The notes below the pieces were generated by a model. It was given only the letters and a program-made list of their open reading frames with translations, did no database searches and was not told the origin of the DNA. A program made the translations under genes and the position numbers. A DNA stretch of 64,000 bases from JAWKXU01 sp964468045 (GTDB lineage Bacteria; Pseudomonadota; Alphaproteobacteria; Sphingomonadales; Sphingomonadaceae): the NCBI GenBank assembly GCA_964468045.1, contig CAYXTO010000014.1:1-64000 (forward strand), written 5' to 3'. How positions within the stretch are numbered: the stretch's first letter is position 1; each line of letters opens with the position of its first letter. Of the stretch, positions 28,033-37,600 are shown piece after piece.

Positions 28033-28848
28033 CTAGTCGACGAAGGCGCGCTCGATCACGAAATCGCCAGGGGAGGCGTTCGATCCTTCCCTGAAATCCA
28101 GTTGAGTAAGCCGGGTCTGCATTTCACGGATCATGGCCATGCTGCCGCAAAGCATGATCCGGTCGTTTTCCGGATCGAAATGGCGCGGGCCGACCAGCGG
28201 ATGCTCAAACAGCCTGCCGCTATCGATGAGAGTTCCGATCCGCCCGGTGTTGCGAAAGGCTTCGCGTGTCACTGTCGGAAGATAATGGAACTGGAGCAAA
28301 GCCTGATCCTGCACCAGCGGATCGCCGGCCAGTTGCCCCTCCAGCAGTTCCTTGAAGGCCAGATCGCTCACATGCCGGACGCAATGCACCGCCAGGATCT
28401 GGTCGAACCGTTCGTAAATGTCGGGATCGCGGATCAGGCTGAGGAATGGGGCAAGGCCCGTTCCCGTTGAAAGGAGGAACAGGCGCTTGCCCGGCAGCAA
28501 TGCATCGGCAACGAGCGTTCCGGTTGGCTTGCGCCCGAGGAAGATCCTGTCGCCCTTGCCGATATTCTGAAGGCGGGAGGTGAGAGGGCCATCAGGCACC
28601 TTGATCGAAAGGAATTCCAGTTCGTCAGCATAGGACGGGCTGGCGATCGAATAGGCCCGCAACAGGGGGCGACCTTCCGACGGCAGGCCGATCATTACGA
28701 ATTCGCCCGAACGGAAGCGGAAAGATGGTGGGCGGGTAATCGAAAAGCTGAACAGATGCTCGTTCCAATGACGGACGGAGCAAACCTCTTCAACTGACAG
28801 GGACGCAGAGGGTGCCAGATGGGCTGATGCGGCGATCCTGTCGCTCAT
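28033..28848 (-). CDS. fpr: ferredoxin--NADP reductase
   Basis: The 271-residue flavoprotein moves electrons between NADPH and ferredoxin or flavodoxin. The FAD-binding motif RAYSIASP starts at residue 64, the nucleotide-binding stretch is LLSTGTGLAPFLSLI near 120, MLCGSMAMI follows, and the C-terminus is FVIERAFVD, as in bacterial Fpr. Its ATG shares one base with the stop of the upstream gene (TGATG), so translation is coupled. It could serve as electron donor for the P450 at 42-43 kb, but they are 13 kb apart. Confidence 0.92.
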   Translation of the reverse strand: MSDRIAASAHLAPSASLSVEEVCSVRHWNEHLFSFSITRPPSFRFRSGEFVMIGLPSEGRPLLRAYSIASPSYADELEFLSIKVPDGPLTSRLQNIGKGDRIFLGRKPTGTLVADALLPGKRLFLLSTGTGLAPFLSLIRDPDIYERFDQILAVHCVRHVSDLAFKELLEGQLAGDPLVQDQALLQFHYLPTVTREAFRNTGRIGTLIDSGRLFEHPLVGPRHFDPENDRIMLCGSMAMIREMQTRLTQLDFREGSNASPGDFVIERAFVD

Positions 28849-29297
28849 CACTTCACTTCCTTCATGATTGCACCGGAAAGACCAGTTATATTGAAGCCTG
28901 CGGCGATCAGCTTGGCAGTGACGGTGGTCATTGCGCGGGCAATGGGAGATACCGCTTCCGCCTTGACCAGCAGTTCCAGAGTTTCCCGCATCCGATCCAG
29001 ATCGCCATTGGCGAGATCGCGCCACATTCCGATCAGGATCGCCTCATGCTCGATGATGCGCTGGCAGTTGATCGGTGCGAGGGAAATGCGTTCAAGCCCG
29101 TCACGATTGAGCATCGCCATGGCCAGGTGGAAGTCCGGGAGGGCTGGCAGTGCATGCATGCTTGCAAATCCGCGGCTCAGGGCGAGCGGAGGGCATGTTC
29201 CCTGTTCAACCGCGTGTGCCCAGCCGCGCATTCCCCAGAGCAGGAACCTGGCCCCGTTACAGAGACGATCCACCGGCTGGTCTATGAACGTGTACAT
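28848..29297 (-). CDS. conserved hypothetical protein coupled to fpr
   Basis: The 149-residue protein has no motif I recognise. It starts MYTFIDQPVDRLCNGARFLLW and contains a stretch of hydrophobic and helical segments (RDLANGDLDRMRETLELL, then TAKLIAAGFNITG near the C-terminus). No signal peptide is evident. GGGGAGACAGGA precedes ATG 29297. It overlaps the fpr start by one base, so a role with the reductase is plausible. The 273 bases upstream, to the EF-hand gene, hold nothing I can identify. Confidence 0.7.
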   Translation of the reverse strand: MYTFIDQPVDRLCNGARFLLWGMRGWAHAVEQGTCPPLALSRGFASMHALPALPDFHLAMAMLNRDGLERISLAPINCQRIIEHEAILIGMWRDLANGDLDRMRETLELLVKAEAVSPIARAMTTVTAKLIAAGFNITGLSGAIMKEVK

Positions 29298-29570
29298 TCC
29301 TGTCTCCCCATTGTCGGCCACGCAACGTGCCTGCGATGCAAGGCCTGCAGTGCTCGCCGATCAGCATGCGACTCATCGAGTGTCAGCCAGATACGCTATT
29401 GCGAGTTAATTGCAAATGAGAAGATGAGTGCTGCCCGGGGTTTTTCATCCCGTAAAACGGAGCAAGACACTCTGGAATTCACTTAAACGACATCACCCCG
29501 ACCGGGGATATCATGCAGAAATTGAATGAAGCCAGGGACGCAGCGTTTGCGCCCCTGATCCTCAGTCATA

Positions 29571-29930
29571 TCACCGCTTCTTGGCAGCCTTGGCGGCATC
29601 CCATTCCGCCTTGGACAGGGCACCATCGCCATCCTTGTCTGCAGTTGCGAACCAGGTCGACTTTTTCGCGGTATATTCAGCCGCTGAAATCTGCCCGTTT
29701 CCGTCGCTGTCGGCGTCGGCAAGCTTGGCCGCCTTGTCGCCCAGTTCGGCGGAGGAAAGTTGACCGTTGCCATCCTTGTCCAATGCCGTCCAACTCGCCT
29801 GCACGGAGGCGTCATGTTCGGCCTTGCTTACAACGCCATCCCCGTCGGAATCCGGGCTCTTGTTGGGATTTGCAGATGCGGTACCTGCAATCGTCAAGGC
29901 GGCGATCGCACTTAAGACAACCAATTTCAT
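29571..29930 (-). CDS. exported EF-hand calcium-binding protein
   Basis: The 119-residue product has a signal peptide (residues 1-20, ending TASA) and four canonical 12-residue EF-hand loops: 27-38 (DSDGDGVVSKAE), 51-62 (DKDGNGQLSSAE), 74-85 (DSDGNGQISAAE) and 98-109 (DKDGDGALSKAE). Each has Asp at positions 1, 3 and Asp/Asn at 5 with Glu at 12, so calcium binding in the periplasm is likely. GAGAGGAG precedes the ATG at good spacing. It stands alone. Confidence 0.93.
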   Translation of the reverse strand: MKLVVLSAIAALTIAGTASANPNKSPDSDGDGVVSKAEHDASVQASWTALDKDGNGQLSSAELGDKAAKLADADSDGNGQISAAEYTAKKSTWFATADKDGDGALSKAEWDAAKAAKKR

Positions 29931-30164
29931 CAAAGATCTCCTCTCGCGGAACTGTTCCCGTACAACAGAGCGAAAGAATATAGGTTTCCGGTGAAACGGG
30001 TAGGACGAGCAGCAGATGCGACAAGCGCAAGCATTCAGCGAGCGCCAGCGTAAGACGGCGCGTGTTTCAGTGGAGGAATAGTGATCGGCCAGCGAAGCGG
30101 GATGCATATACCCGAAGTCGTGTTATCCTCTCGGCAGATGCGATTTCCAGGGGGTCGGCCGCAC

Positions 30165-31475
30165 ATGGAAGATAGCTTTCGACGCAAGTTTGCGAGCAGT
30201 TTGAGCGTGGTGGCCTTTCTGGCACTGGCATGTTCGACGGACGCTCTTGCCCTGACCGTAACCGGCCTGAAAGATACAGGTCTCGATCATATCTATGGCA
30301 GCTATGCACCGGGAGGGAACTGCTCCCTGGAGCCGCGCCTCACTATCGATGAGACCGGCTTCACTTTCCGCGCCAGCGGTCGCACGGTGAAGAGCACCAA
30401 GGTTGAATATGCTGTCAGTTACATGGGGCAGAGCTATGATGGCATAGCGGCAGTCTTTTTCCCCTTCCCGATCAACGACAATAATTTTGGCCCTGTCATC
30501 ATGATGGTGAACGATGGCGAAAAACGCGGCGTCATTCGTCTCGAAGCCGATGTTCCTCCCGGGCAACGCCAGGACCCTTTTCATGCGGCTCTTACCAGGG
30601 CTTCGCCTCTCTTGCTTTGTCCGGGCACCTCGTCAGCCGTTGCCGCTCCAGCGGCTCCTGAACCGATGAAGCAAGCCCCGGTGGCGGGGATGCCGATTGA
30701 GTGGAACAACCTTCCTTCGCTCGTGGGACGATTTCCGGGGAGCTACGACAAGAGCAATATCGATCTATTCAACGCCGGTGCAGTCGCTGCTGCGATCAGG
30801 TCAAGCCTTGGAGCGAAGGTCGACGTCCTCCAAAAAAATCTCTCGGTAGTATCTCCGCTTCAGCGACAGGGATCCCTCTATTACGTCTCGGGCAATGCCG
30901 ACCATCAAGGTGGAGTGGAGCAGGCCTATGTGCTGATCGACGCAACTCGTCGCGCCGTCCAGATCGGTCTCTGGGAAAGGGGCAAGCTGACCGTCTATGC
31001 CCCAACTGGTACACGTATCCCATTACCCGCCGATCTCCAGAAGCTGCTGAATGAAAGCCCTCCAGAAGACGCCGTCGCCTTGCCGGGCACACCCTGGGAA
31101 GTCGTTCCCGTGCAAGGGCGATCGCCACTTGCCTATGTGGATGCAGCCGGATCACCCAATATCAAGGCTTTCAGCCTGTTTTGCGAGAACGGTCGTCCTA
31201 TGATGGCTGTCCTCCTCAACAAGCCTGCAACGGATGCAACCCTAACGGTGACCTGGAATTTTGCCGGCAGGCTGGTGAACATTCCGGTCGGGCGGAGTAA
31301 TACGGCAGGTACTTTCTGGCAGGCCAATCTCTCTGGCTCGAATCTGATCCCGATGCTCATGAGTCAGACCGACGCGGCCATGCTGCGGATCAATGGAAGG
31401 CTGGAAGGCGAGGCTCTGCTTGCAGGTGCGCCGGCAGCGCTGCGGACTGCGATGAAACCCTGCCTAAGGCTCTGA
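30165..31475 (+). CDS. large exported protein of unknown function
   Basis: The 436-residue product has an N-terminal signal peptide (FRRKFASSLSVVAFLALA, cleaved near ALA-LTV). No catalytic motif is recognised. The N-terminal third carries paired cysteines (NCSLEPRL and LLLCPGT) and looks beta-rich, then an Ala/Pro linker (AVAAPAAPEP) leads to a second region with GSLYYVSGNADHQGG and YVLIDATRRAVQIGLWE. Upstream in-frame starts at 30081 and 30141 would bury the signal peptide, so ATG 30165 is preferred. It sits between the EF-hand gene and tRNA-Asn without operon partners. Confidence 0.7.
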   Translation: MEDSFRRKFASSLSVVAFLALACSTDALALTVTGLKDTGLDHIYGSYAPGGNCSLEPRLTIDETGFTFRASGRTVKSTKVEYAVSYMGQSYDGIAAVFFPFPINDNNFGPVIMMVNDGEKRGVIRLEADVPPGQRQDPFHAALTRASPLLLCPGTSSAVAAPAAPEPMKQAPVAGMPIEWNNLPSLVGRFPGSYDKSNIDLFNAGAVAAAIRSSLGAKVDVLQKNLSVVSPLQRQGSLYYVSGNADHQGGVEQAYVLIDATRRAVQIGLWERGKLTVYAPTGTRIPLPADLQKLLNESPPEDAVALPGTPWEVVPVQGRSPLAYVDAAGSPNIKAFSLFCENGRPMMAVLLNKPATDATLTVTWNFAGRLVNIPVGRSNTAGTFWQANLSGSNLIPMLMSQTDAAMLRINGRLEGEALLAGAPAALRTAMKPCLRL

Positions 31476-31566
31476 TGCAGGCAGGAGAGGTTCTACTGCA
31501 AGAGGTGGGATGCCGGGTTTTCTCACTTCTAAATTTGCCAAGAAATACAAATGTTTAGAAGGAAAA

Positions 31567-31641
31567 TGGCTCCCCGAGTTGGATTCGAACCAACGGCCGC
31601 TCGATTAACAGTCGAGAGCTCTACCGCTGAGCTATCGGGGA
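31567..31641 (-). tRNA. tRNA-Asn (GTT)
   Basis: The minus strand folds into a full cloverleaf: acceptor TCCCCGA/TCGGGGA, anticodon stem CTCGA/TCGAG with loop CTGTTAA giving anticodon GTT, T-arm with GTTCGAATC, discriminator G and encoded CCA. Confidence 0.97.
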
Positions 31642-31709
31642 GCAGTCCGGCGCACCGGACGGGCCGCCTATATTAAGGGCAGCCGGCTTTGGCAAGCGCT
31701 GCCCGCAGG

Positions 31710-32492
31710 TCACGCGATAAATTGTTCCGTGACGATGCGTTCATCCAGGCTGTGCCCGGGATCGAACAGAAGCGTCAATTCCCGGTCGCGAGCAATTCGC
31801 AACTGCACTTCCGCAATATCCCGCAATTCCTTCTGATCCGCGACCGCGGCCACCGGACGCTTGTCGGGATCGAGGACGCGCAGGTCGATCCGCGAAAAAT
31901 CCGGCAGGATGGCTCCGCGCCAGCGGCGCGGCCGGAAGGGGCTGATCGGGGTCAGGGCCAGCATTTTTGAATCGAGCGGCAGGATCGGCCCGTTCGCCGA
32001 GAGATTATATGCGGTCGAACCGGCCGGGGTCGCAACCAGGATTCCGTCGCAGAACAACTCGTCGATGCGAATCTTCTCGTTTACCGTGACTTGAATCTTC
32101 GCGGTCTGCCGCGTCTCGCGCAGGAGAGAGACTTCGTTGATGGCGAAGACTTCGTGATGCTTTCCGTCTTGCGTGAGGGCTTCCATCCGAAGCGGATCGA
32201 CCGCGAAGGCCCGCGCTTCGTTGACCTTCCGGAGCAGGTCTGGCCGCCGTGCGAAACGGTTCATCAGGAAACCGACAGTTCCCAGGTTCATGCCATAGGC
32301 CGGCACGACCCTGCCATTATCGAGCATCTGGTGGAGGGTGTGCAGCATGAAGCCGTCACCGCCGAGCACCACCACCGCTTCCGCGCGTTCCAGCGGAACC
32401 CAGGGTGCTGCCGCCGCAAGCGACCTGGCGGCGTCCCGCGCGCGATCCGTGGGAGAGGCGAGCAACGCCAGGCTCTTGAAATCGTGTCGCAC
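31710..32492 (-). CDS. nadK: NAD kinase
   Basis: The 260-residue enzyme phosphorylates NAD to NADP. It shows the diagnostic GGDG in VVLGGDGFMLHTLH, NLGTVGFLMN, the NE motif INEVSLLRE, and DGILVATPAGSTAYNLSANGP. GTG 32492 is chosen for GGGAGACC upstream and the fit to family length; the frame continues to 32591 with non-family residues. It is divergent from the c-di-GMP phosphodiesterase-like gene. Confidence 0.95.
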   Translation of the reverse strand: MRHDFKSLALLASPTDRARDAARSLAAAAPWVPLERAEAVVVLGGDGFMLHTLHQMLDNGRVVPAYGMNLGTVGFLMNRFARRPDLLRKVNEARAFAVDPLRMEALTQDGKHHEVFAINEVSLLRETRQTAKIQVTVNEKIRIDELFCDGILVATPAGSTAYNLSANGPILPLDSKMLALTPISPFRPRRWRGAILPDFSRIDLRVLDPDKRPVAAVADQKELRDIAEVQLRIARDRELTLLFDPGHSLDERIVTEQFIA

Positions 32493-32622
32493 GCCCAAAG
32501 GTCTCCCTGTCCGGAATATCCGGCCCAATTGCGCGGACAGTATGAATCGTGGCGCGATTTGGCAACAAACGCCGTGAGGGGATGGGGGCAAAAGCGAAAG
32601 GGAATTCTAAATCTATCGTGCT

Positions 32623-33963
32623 ATGGGCGGACAAATGCACGAAAAGTCCCATCCCGCCTTAGCTTTGGAGCGTGACGCGCTGACTGGCCTGGCCGGGCCG
32701 AACCATGCGCATATGCGGATCGCCGAGTGGGAAGAAGCGGCGCAACGCGCCGGCCGGATCGCACCCATTCATGCCATGATGCTGGGATTGAGACGGTTCG
32801 AGACGGTCAACCTGGCCTATGGCGAGCATGCGGGCGACAGCGCGCTGGTGGAAGTCGCGCGCCGAATCATGGAATTCGCCAACGAGGAACTGGACCGCGA
32901 ATGGTTCGTGGCGCGCATGGGAGGTGGAAATTTCCTGCTTGCCGCGAACGATCCCTGCAGCCGAGAACGGTGGCAATGGCTGGCGGAGGCGCTTGCGGAT
33001 AGCGTGGCGCACCCGATTCCCAACCGGCATGGCAGCGGCATCATGCGGCTCTGGCCGAGAATCGCCCTGTTGCGCGGCATGCCGGGGGAAGGGCCGGACA
33101 CGATGTTCGATCGGCTGGCCGAAACGCTCAATCGCGCGCAGCGGCAATCCGGCCGCAGGATCCTGTGGGCCGACGGCGAACTGAGCCCGGTGGGGCGCAG
33201 CGCGACCCAGCTCGAGGCCGATCTGCTCGGGGCGCTCGATCGCGAGGAAATAGAGATACTCTACCAGCCGCAATATTCCGTAGCGGGGAACCGTTTGGTC
33301 GGGGCCGAGGCCCTGGCCAGGTGGCAGCATCCGGAACTGGGCCGGATCGGCGCGGGCGCCCTTTTCGCGATTGCCGAACGGGCCGATCATGTCGCTCAGC
33401 TTTCACGGCACATCGCGGGGCGCGCACTGGCAGGTGCGGTCGCCTGGCCGGATGACCTGCGCCTTTCGCTGAACGTGACCGCGGCCGATCTTACCTCGCA
33501 GTCCTTTCCCAACGAGATCGCCGCCGCGGTGGTGGAAGCCGGCTTTACCCCCGATCTTCTCACGCTCGAGATTACCGAGCAGGCCCTGTTGTTCGACCTT
33601 GAAAGATCGGCGGAGGCGCTCGGCAAGCTGGTCGACCTGGGCATTCGGATCGCGCTCGATGACTTTGGCGCCGGCTTCTGCAACTTCCGCTATCTGAAGC
33701 TGCTGCCGCTCCATTACCTGAAACTCGATCGCGTGATGGTCGATGAAATCGAAGAGGATCCGCGCGACCTTGCGGTGTTCCGCGCGATCATCGCAATGGC
33801 CAAGGCATTGGGCCTGAAAGTGATAGCGGAAGGGATCGAGGGCGAGGGGCAACTCGAATTGATCGTGCGCGAAGGCTGCGATTTCTATCAGGGATTCCTG
33901 CGCGCGCAGCCGATGAGCACGGCGGATTTCCTCGGATTTGTCGCAGCCGAACGCGGCAAGTGA
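32623..33963 (+). CDS. EAL-domain phosphodiesterase with degenerate GGDEF
   Basis: The 446-residue soluble protein has an N-terminal GGDEF-like domain (residues about 15-185) whose signature reads GGGNF at 100-104, so cyclase activity should be lost. The EAL domain (about 195-440) is intact, with EAL at 229-231, NVTAADL, ITEQALL, DDFGAGFC and a late IAEGIEGEGQ. It probably hydrolyses c-di-GMP, with the ruined GGDEF perhaps binding GTP as a regulatory site. No transmembrane segment is seen. It is followed six bases later by a possible lipoprotein gene. Confidence 0.9.
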   Translation: MGGQMHEKSHPALALERDALTGLAGPNHAHMRIAEWEEAAQRAGRIAPIHAMMLGLRRFETVNLAYGEHAGDSALVEVARRIMEFANEELDREWFVARMGGGNFLLAANDPCSRERWQWLAEALADSVAHPIPNRHGSGIMRLWPRIALLRGMPGEGPDTMFDRLAETLNRAQRQSGRRILWADGELSPVGRSATQLEADLLGALDREEIEILYQPQYSVAGNRLVGAEALARWQHPELGRIGAGALFAIAERADHVAQLSRHIAGRALAGAVAWPDDLRLSLNVTAADLTSQSFPNEIAAAVVEAGFTPDLLTLEITEQALLFDLERSAEALGKLVDLGIRIALDDFGAGFCNFRYLKLLPLHYLKLDRVMVDEIEEDPRDLAVFRAIIAMAKALGLKVIAEGIEGEGQLELIVREGCDFYQGFLRAQPMSTADFLGFVAAERGK

Positions 33964-33974
33964 AATAAGTGAAA

Positions 33975-34625
33975 ATGGTGAAGCAAACCATTGCATCGCT
34001 ACGCCGGGGCTGGCGCGGCAATCCGGCGATTGTCCTTCCGCTTGCGGCCTGCGCCTGCAGTGCCGGGCCGATGGTCGAGGTCGTCAGCCGGCAATATGAC
34101 CATTACGAGATCGACCGTTTCGAGGCGCCGCCGATCGAGGGGGATGTGATCCATGCCATCGGCATCTATGAAGGCGGCTCCGATCACGGCCCGGGCCTGC
34201 ACCCGCGCGAAGACGTCACGGTGGAGATCGAGGATCAGGGCGGTCGCCCGGTCTATCTTGCCCTGTCATCCTACGAGCCTGTCAGATGGAACATCACGGG
34301 GCCGGGCGCTGCCGCTGTGAAAGCTGTCTATCTGGCCGGTTATCACAGTCAGAAAATCGTCGGCGTGAAGAATGCGAAGGTGGTCGACCGATCCGCAGAA
34401 AGGGCCGGAGACCGTGATCGGGAAGAGCCTGATGACGGCGACTGGGGTGTGGAAACCACGCTATATTCCTATGCGCCGGTAAGCTGCACCTATACCTATG
34501 CCATGCCCAGCGGCGGCGGTTGCGCTTCGGCGCGGCAGTTCCTGGCCAATGCGCGGGCGTTGTTGGGCGGGCAGGTCGCCAGCTTTACCGGCATCTACAA
34601 CGCCCAGCACTTTCGCATCCGGTAA
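33975..34625 (+). CDS. hypothetical protein, possible lipoprotein
   Basis: About 216 residues; ATG 33975 or GTG 33969 can start it. A basic N-terminus is followed by a short hydrophobic run and PLAAC, which could be a lipobox, so an outer-membrane or periplasmic lipoprotein is possible. The rest, with YDHYEIDRFEAPP, IHAIGIYEGGSDHG and a C-terminal NARALLGGQVASF, resembles no family I know. It starts 11 bases after the EAL gene and converges with mfd. Confidence 0.65.
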   Translation: MVKQTIASLRRGWRGNPAIVLPLAACACSAGPMVEVVSRQYDHYEIDRFEAPPIEGDVIHAIGIYEGGSDHGPGLHPREDVTVEIEDQGGRPVYLALSSYEPVRWNITGPGAAAVKAVYLAGYHSQKIVGVKNAKVVDRSAERAGDRDREEPDDGDWGVETTLYSYAPVSCTYTYAMPSGGGCASARQFLANARALLGGQVASFTGIYNAQHFRIR

Positions 34626-34634
34626 GGGAAGCCG

Positions 34635-37600
34635 CTATCGCGCAGCCTTGCGTACTATTCCCGAAAGCCCCTTGGTGAGCTGGACAAGGCCGTTGAGGCG
34701 GCTCTTGGGATCGCCCCAGGCCCGATTGATCATCAGTTTCATGTCCGGACGCAGCTTGGCGGTGCCTTTCAGCCGCTCCACGTAAGCGATCAGCCCGGCC
34801 GGATCGGGGAAATCGTCCTTATGGAATGTAACGAGCGTGCCCCGCGCACCCACATCGATCTTGGCGATGTTGGCCAGGATCGCCTGATGCTTGATTTCGA
34901 TCAGCTTGATCAGGTTGCCGGTGGGACCGGGCAGGGCGCCGAACCGGTCGATCATTTCCGCCGCGAGCGATTCTATCTCGGCATGATCTCGCGCATCGTT
35001 GAGGCGGCGGTAGAGGGCCATGCGGACGGCGAGATCCGGCACATACTCTTCCGGTATCATGATCGGCGCATCCACCGTGATCTGCGGGCTGAGGCCGGAG
35101 GAATCCCGCTCCAATCCGTTTTCGCCCGCCTTGGCCGCCAGGATCGCGTCTTCCAGCATGGATTGATAGAGTTCGAACCCGACTTCCCGGATATGGCCGG
35201 ACTGTTCGTCACCCAGCAGGTTGCCCGCCCCGCGAATGTCGAGATCATGGCTGGCCAACTGGAATCCTGCGCCCAGGCTGTCGAGATCGCCCAGCACCTT
35301 GAGGCGTTTCTCGGCGACCTCGCTCAACGCCTGGTCGCGGGGATAGGTCAGATAGGCATAGGCCCGCAGCTTGGCGCGGCCAACCCGCCCACGCAGCTGG
35401 TACAACTGGGCCAGGCCGAAGCGGTCCGCGCGATGAATGATGATGGTATTGGCGGAAGGGATATCGAGCCCGCTTTCGACGATCGTCGTGGAAAGCAGCA
35501 CGTCGTACTGGCGTTCGTAGAAGGCGCTCATCCGCTCCTCCACTTCGCTGGCCGCCATCTGGCCATGCGCCGTCACCGTTTTTACTTCCGGCACGCTCTG
35601 GCGCAGCCATTCCTCGATATCGGCAATGTCGGCGATCCTTGGCACGATCAGGAAGCTCTGCCCGCCGCGATGATGCTCGCGCAGCAACGCCTCACGCATC
35701 ACCATGTCGTCCCATTCCATCACATAGGTCCGCACCGCCAGTCGGTCGACCGGCGGGGTCTGGATGGTGGAAAGCTCGCGCAGGCCCGACATCGCCATTT
35801 GCAGCGTGCGGGGGATCGGCGTCGCGGTCAGCGTCAGCACATGCACATCGTTGCGCAGTTGCTTTAGCTTTTCCTTGTGATTGACCCCGAAACGCTGCTC
35901 CTCATCGACGACGACGAGGCCGAGCCGCTTGAACTTGACGGATTTGGACAGCAGCGCATGCGTGCCGATCACGATATCCACCGTGCCGTCGGTCAGGCCT
36001 TCGCGGGTCTGCGATGCCTCCTTGGCCGGAACCAGGCGGGACAGCCGTCCGATCCTGATCGGAAAGCCGGCGAAGCGCTCGACGAAATTGGCATAGTGCT
36101 GACGGGCCAAAAGCGTGGTCGGGGCGATCACCGCCACCTGCTGGCCCGACATCGCGGCCACGAAGGCCGCGCGCAGCGCCACCTCGGTCTTGCCGAAGCC
36201 GACATCGCCGCAGACCAGCCGGTCCATCGGCTTGCCTTCCCCGAGATCGCCCAGCACATCCTCGATCGCGCGTTCCTGATCTTCAGTTTCCTGCCAGGGG
36301 AAACGGTCGATGAACTGGTTGTAGATCGCCTCCTCGGCGAGCAAGGCGGGCGCGGACTTGAGGGCGCGGAGCGCTGCGGTGCGCATCAGCTCATGCGCGA
36401 TCTGCTGGATGCGCTCCTTCAGCCGCGCCCGGCGGCGCTGCCAGGCCTCGCCACCCAGCCGGTCAAGCGGAACGCTTTCCTCCGAGCTGCCATAGCGGGA
36501 CAGCACGTCGATATTCTCGACCGGAATATAGAGCTTATCGCCGCCGGCATATTCCAGCATGACGCAATCATGGGGGCTTTTGCCGACCTGGATCGATTCC
36601 AGCCCGGCATAGCGCCCGATCCCATGCTCCATATGAACGACGAGATCGCCCGGATGGAGCGCGGAAAGCTCCGCCAGGAAAGCGTCCGAATCCTTCTTGC
36701 GCTTGCGCCTGCGGACAAGGCGGTCACCCAGGATGTCCTGCTCCGTGACCAGTTCCAGCTCGTCGTTCGCGAAGCCGGTTTCCAGCGGCAGCACCATTGC
36801 GACTGGCTTGCCCCTGGCCGCAAGCCCCAGCGCATCCTGCCAGGTGTCCGCCAGACGGACCTCGGCTCCGGCCTCCCCCAGAATCGACGCGATGCGCGCG
36901 CGGCTGCCGGACGAGTAGGCGGCGAGCAAAGGCTTCTTGCCAGCCTTGCCCAGCGCGGCAAGGTGGTTGGCGGCTGCTTCATAGACATTGTCGCCCCGCG
37001 CCCGTTCCGCGCCGAAATCGCGCGAGGAAGCAAATCCGAAGTCGAGCACGCGTTCGCTTTCAGGTTCGGCGAAGATGCCTGCGCGATGGACCGGCCATTC
37101 CTCCAGCCGGGCGTTGAATTCCTGCTGCGACAGGTAAAGCGCGTCGGTGGCCAGCGGACGATAGCTGCCCGCCGCCTGACCTGCGGTTTCGCTGCGCGCG
37201 GTATGGTAATCCGCGATGTCGGACAGGCGCTCCTCACCGGCGGACAGGGCGCTGTTGTCGATCACGACGACGTCGTCCTTCGACAGGTGATCGAACAGGG
37301 TGTCGAGCCGTTCCTCGAACAGGGGCAGCCAGTGCTCCATCCCCGCCAGCCGCCGCCCGTCACTTACCGCCTGATAGAGCGGGTCGCCGGTGGCGTTGGC
37401 TCCGAACATCTCGCGATAGCGCGTGCGGAAGCGCTTGATCGTCTCCTCGTCCAGCAAGGCTTCGCTGGCCGGCAGCAGCAAATGGGAATCGATCACCCCC
37501 GTGGTACGCTGCGTATTGGGATCGAACAGGCGCAAGGATTCCAGCTCGTCGCCGAAGAAGTCCAGACGTAGCCCGCCTTCCAAGCCGGACGGATAGATAT

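Noticed and set aside
29931..30000. EcfG-type promoter upstream of the EF-hand gene
   Set aside because: On the minus strand GGAAA with a distant GTT differs from consensus at two positions, unlike the perfect site at 4254.
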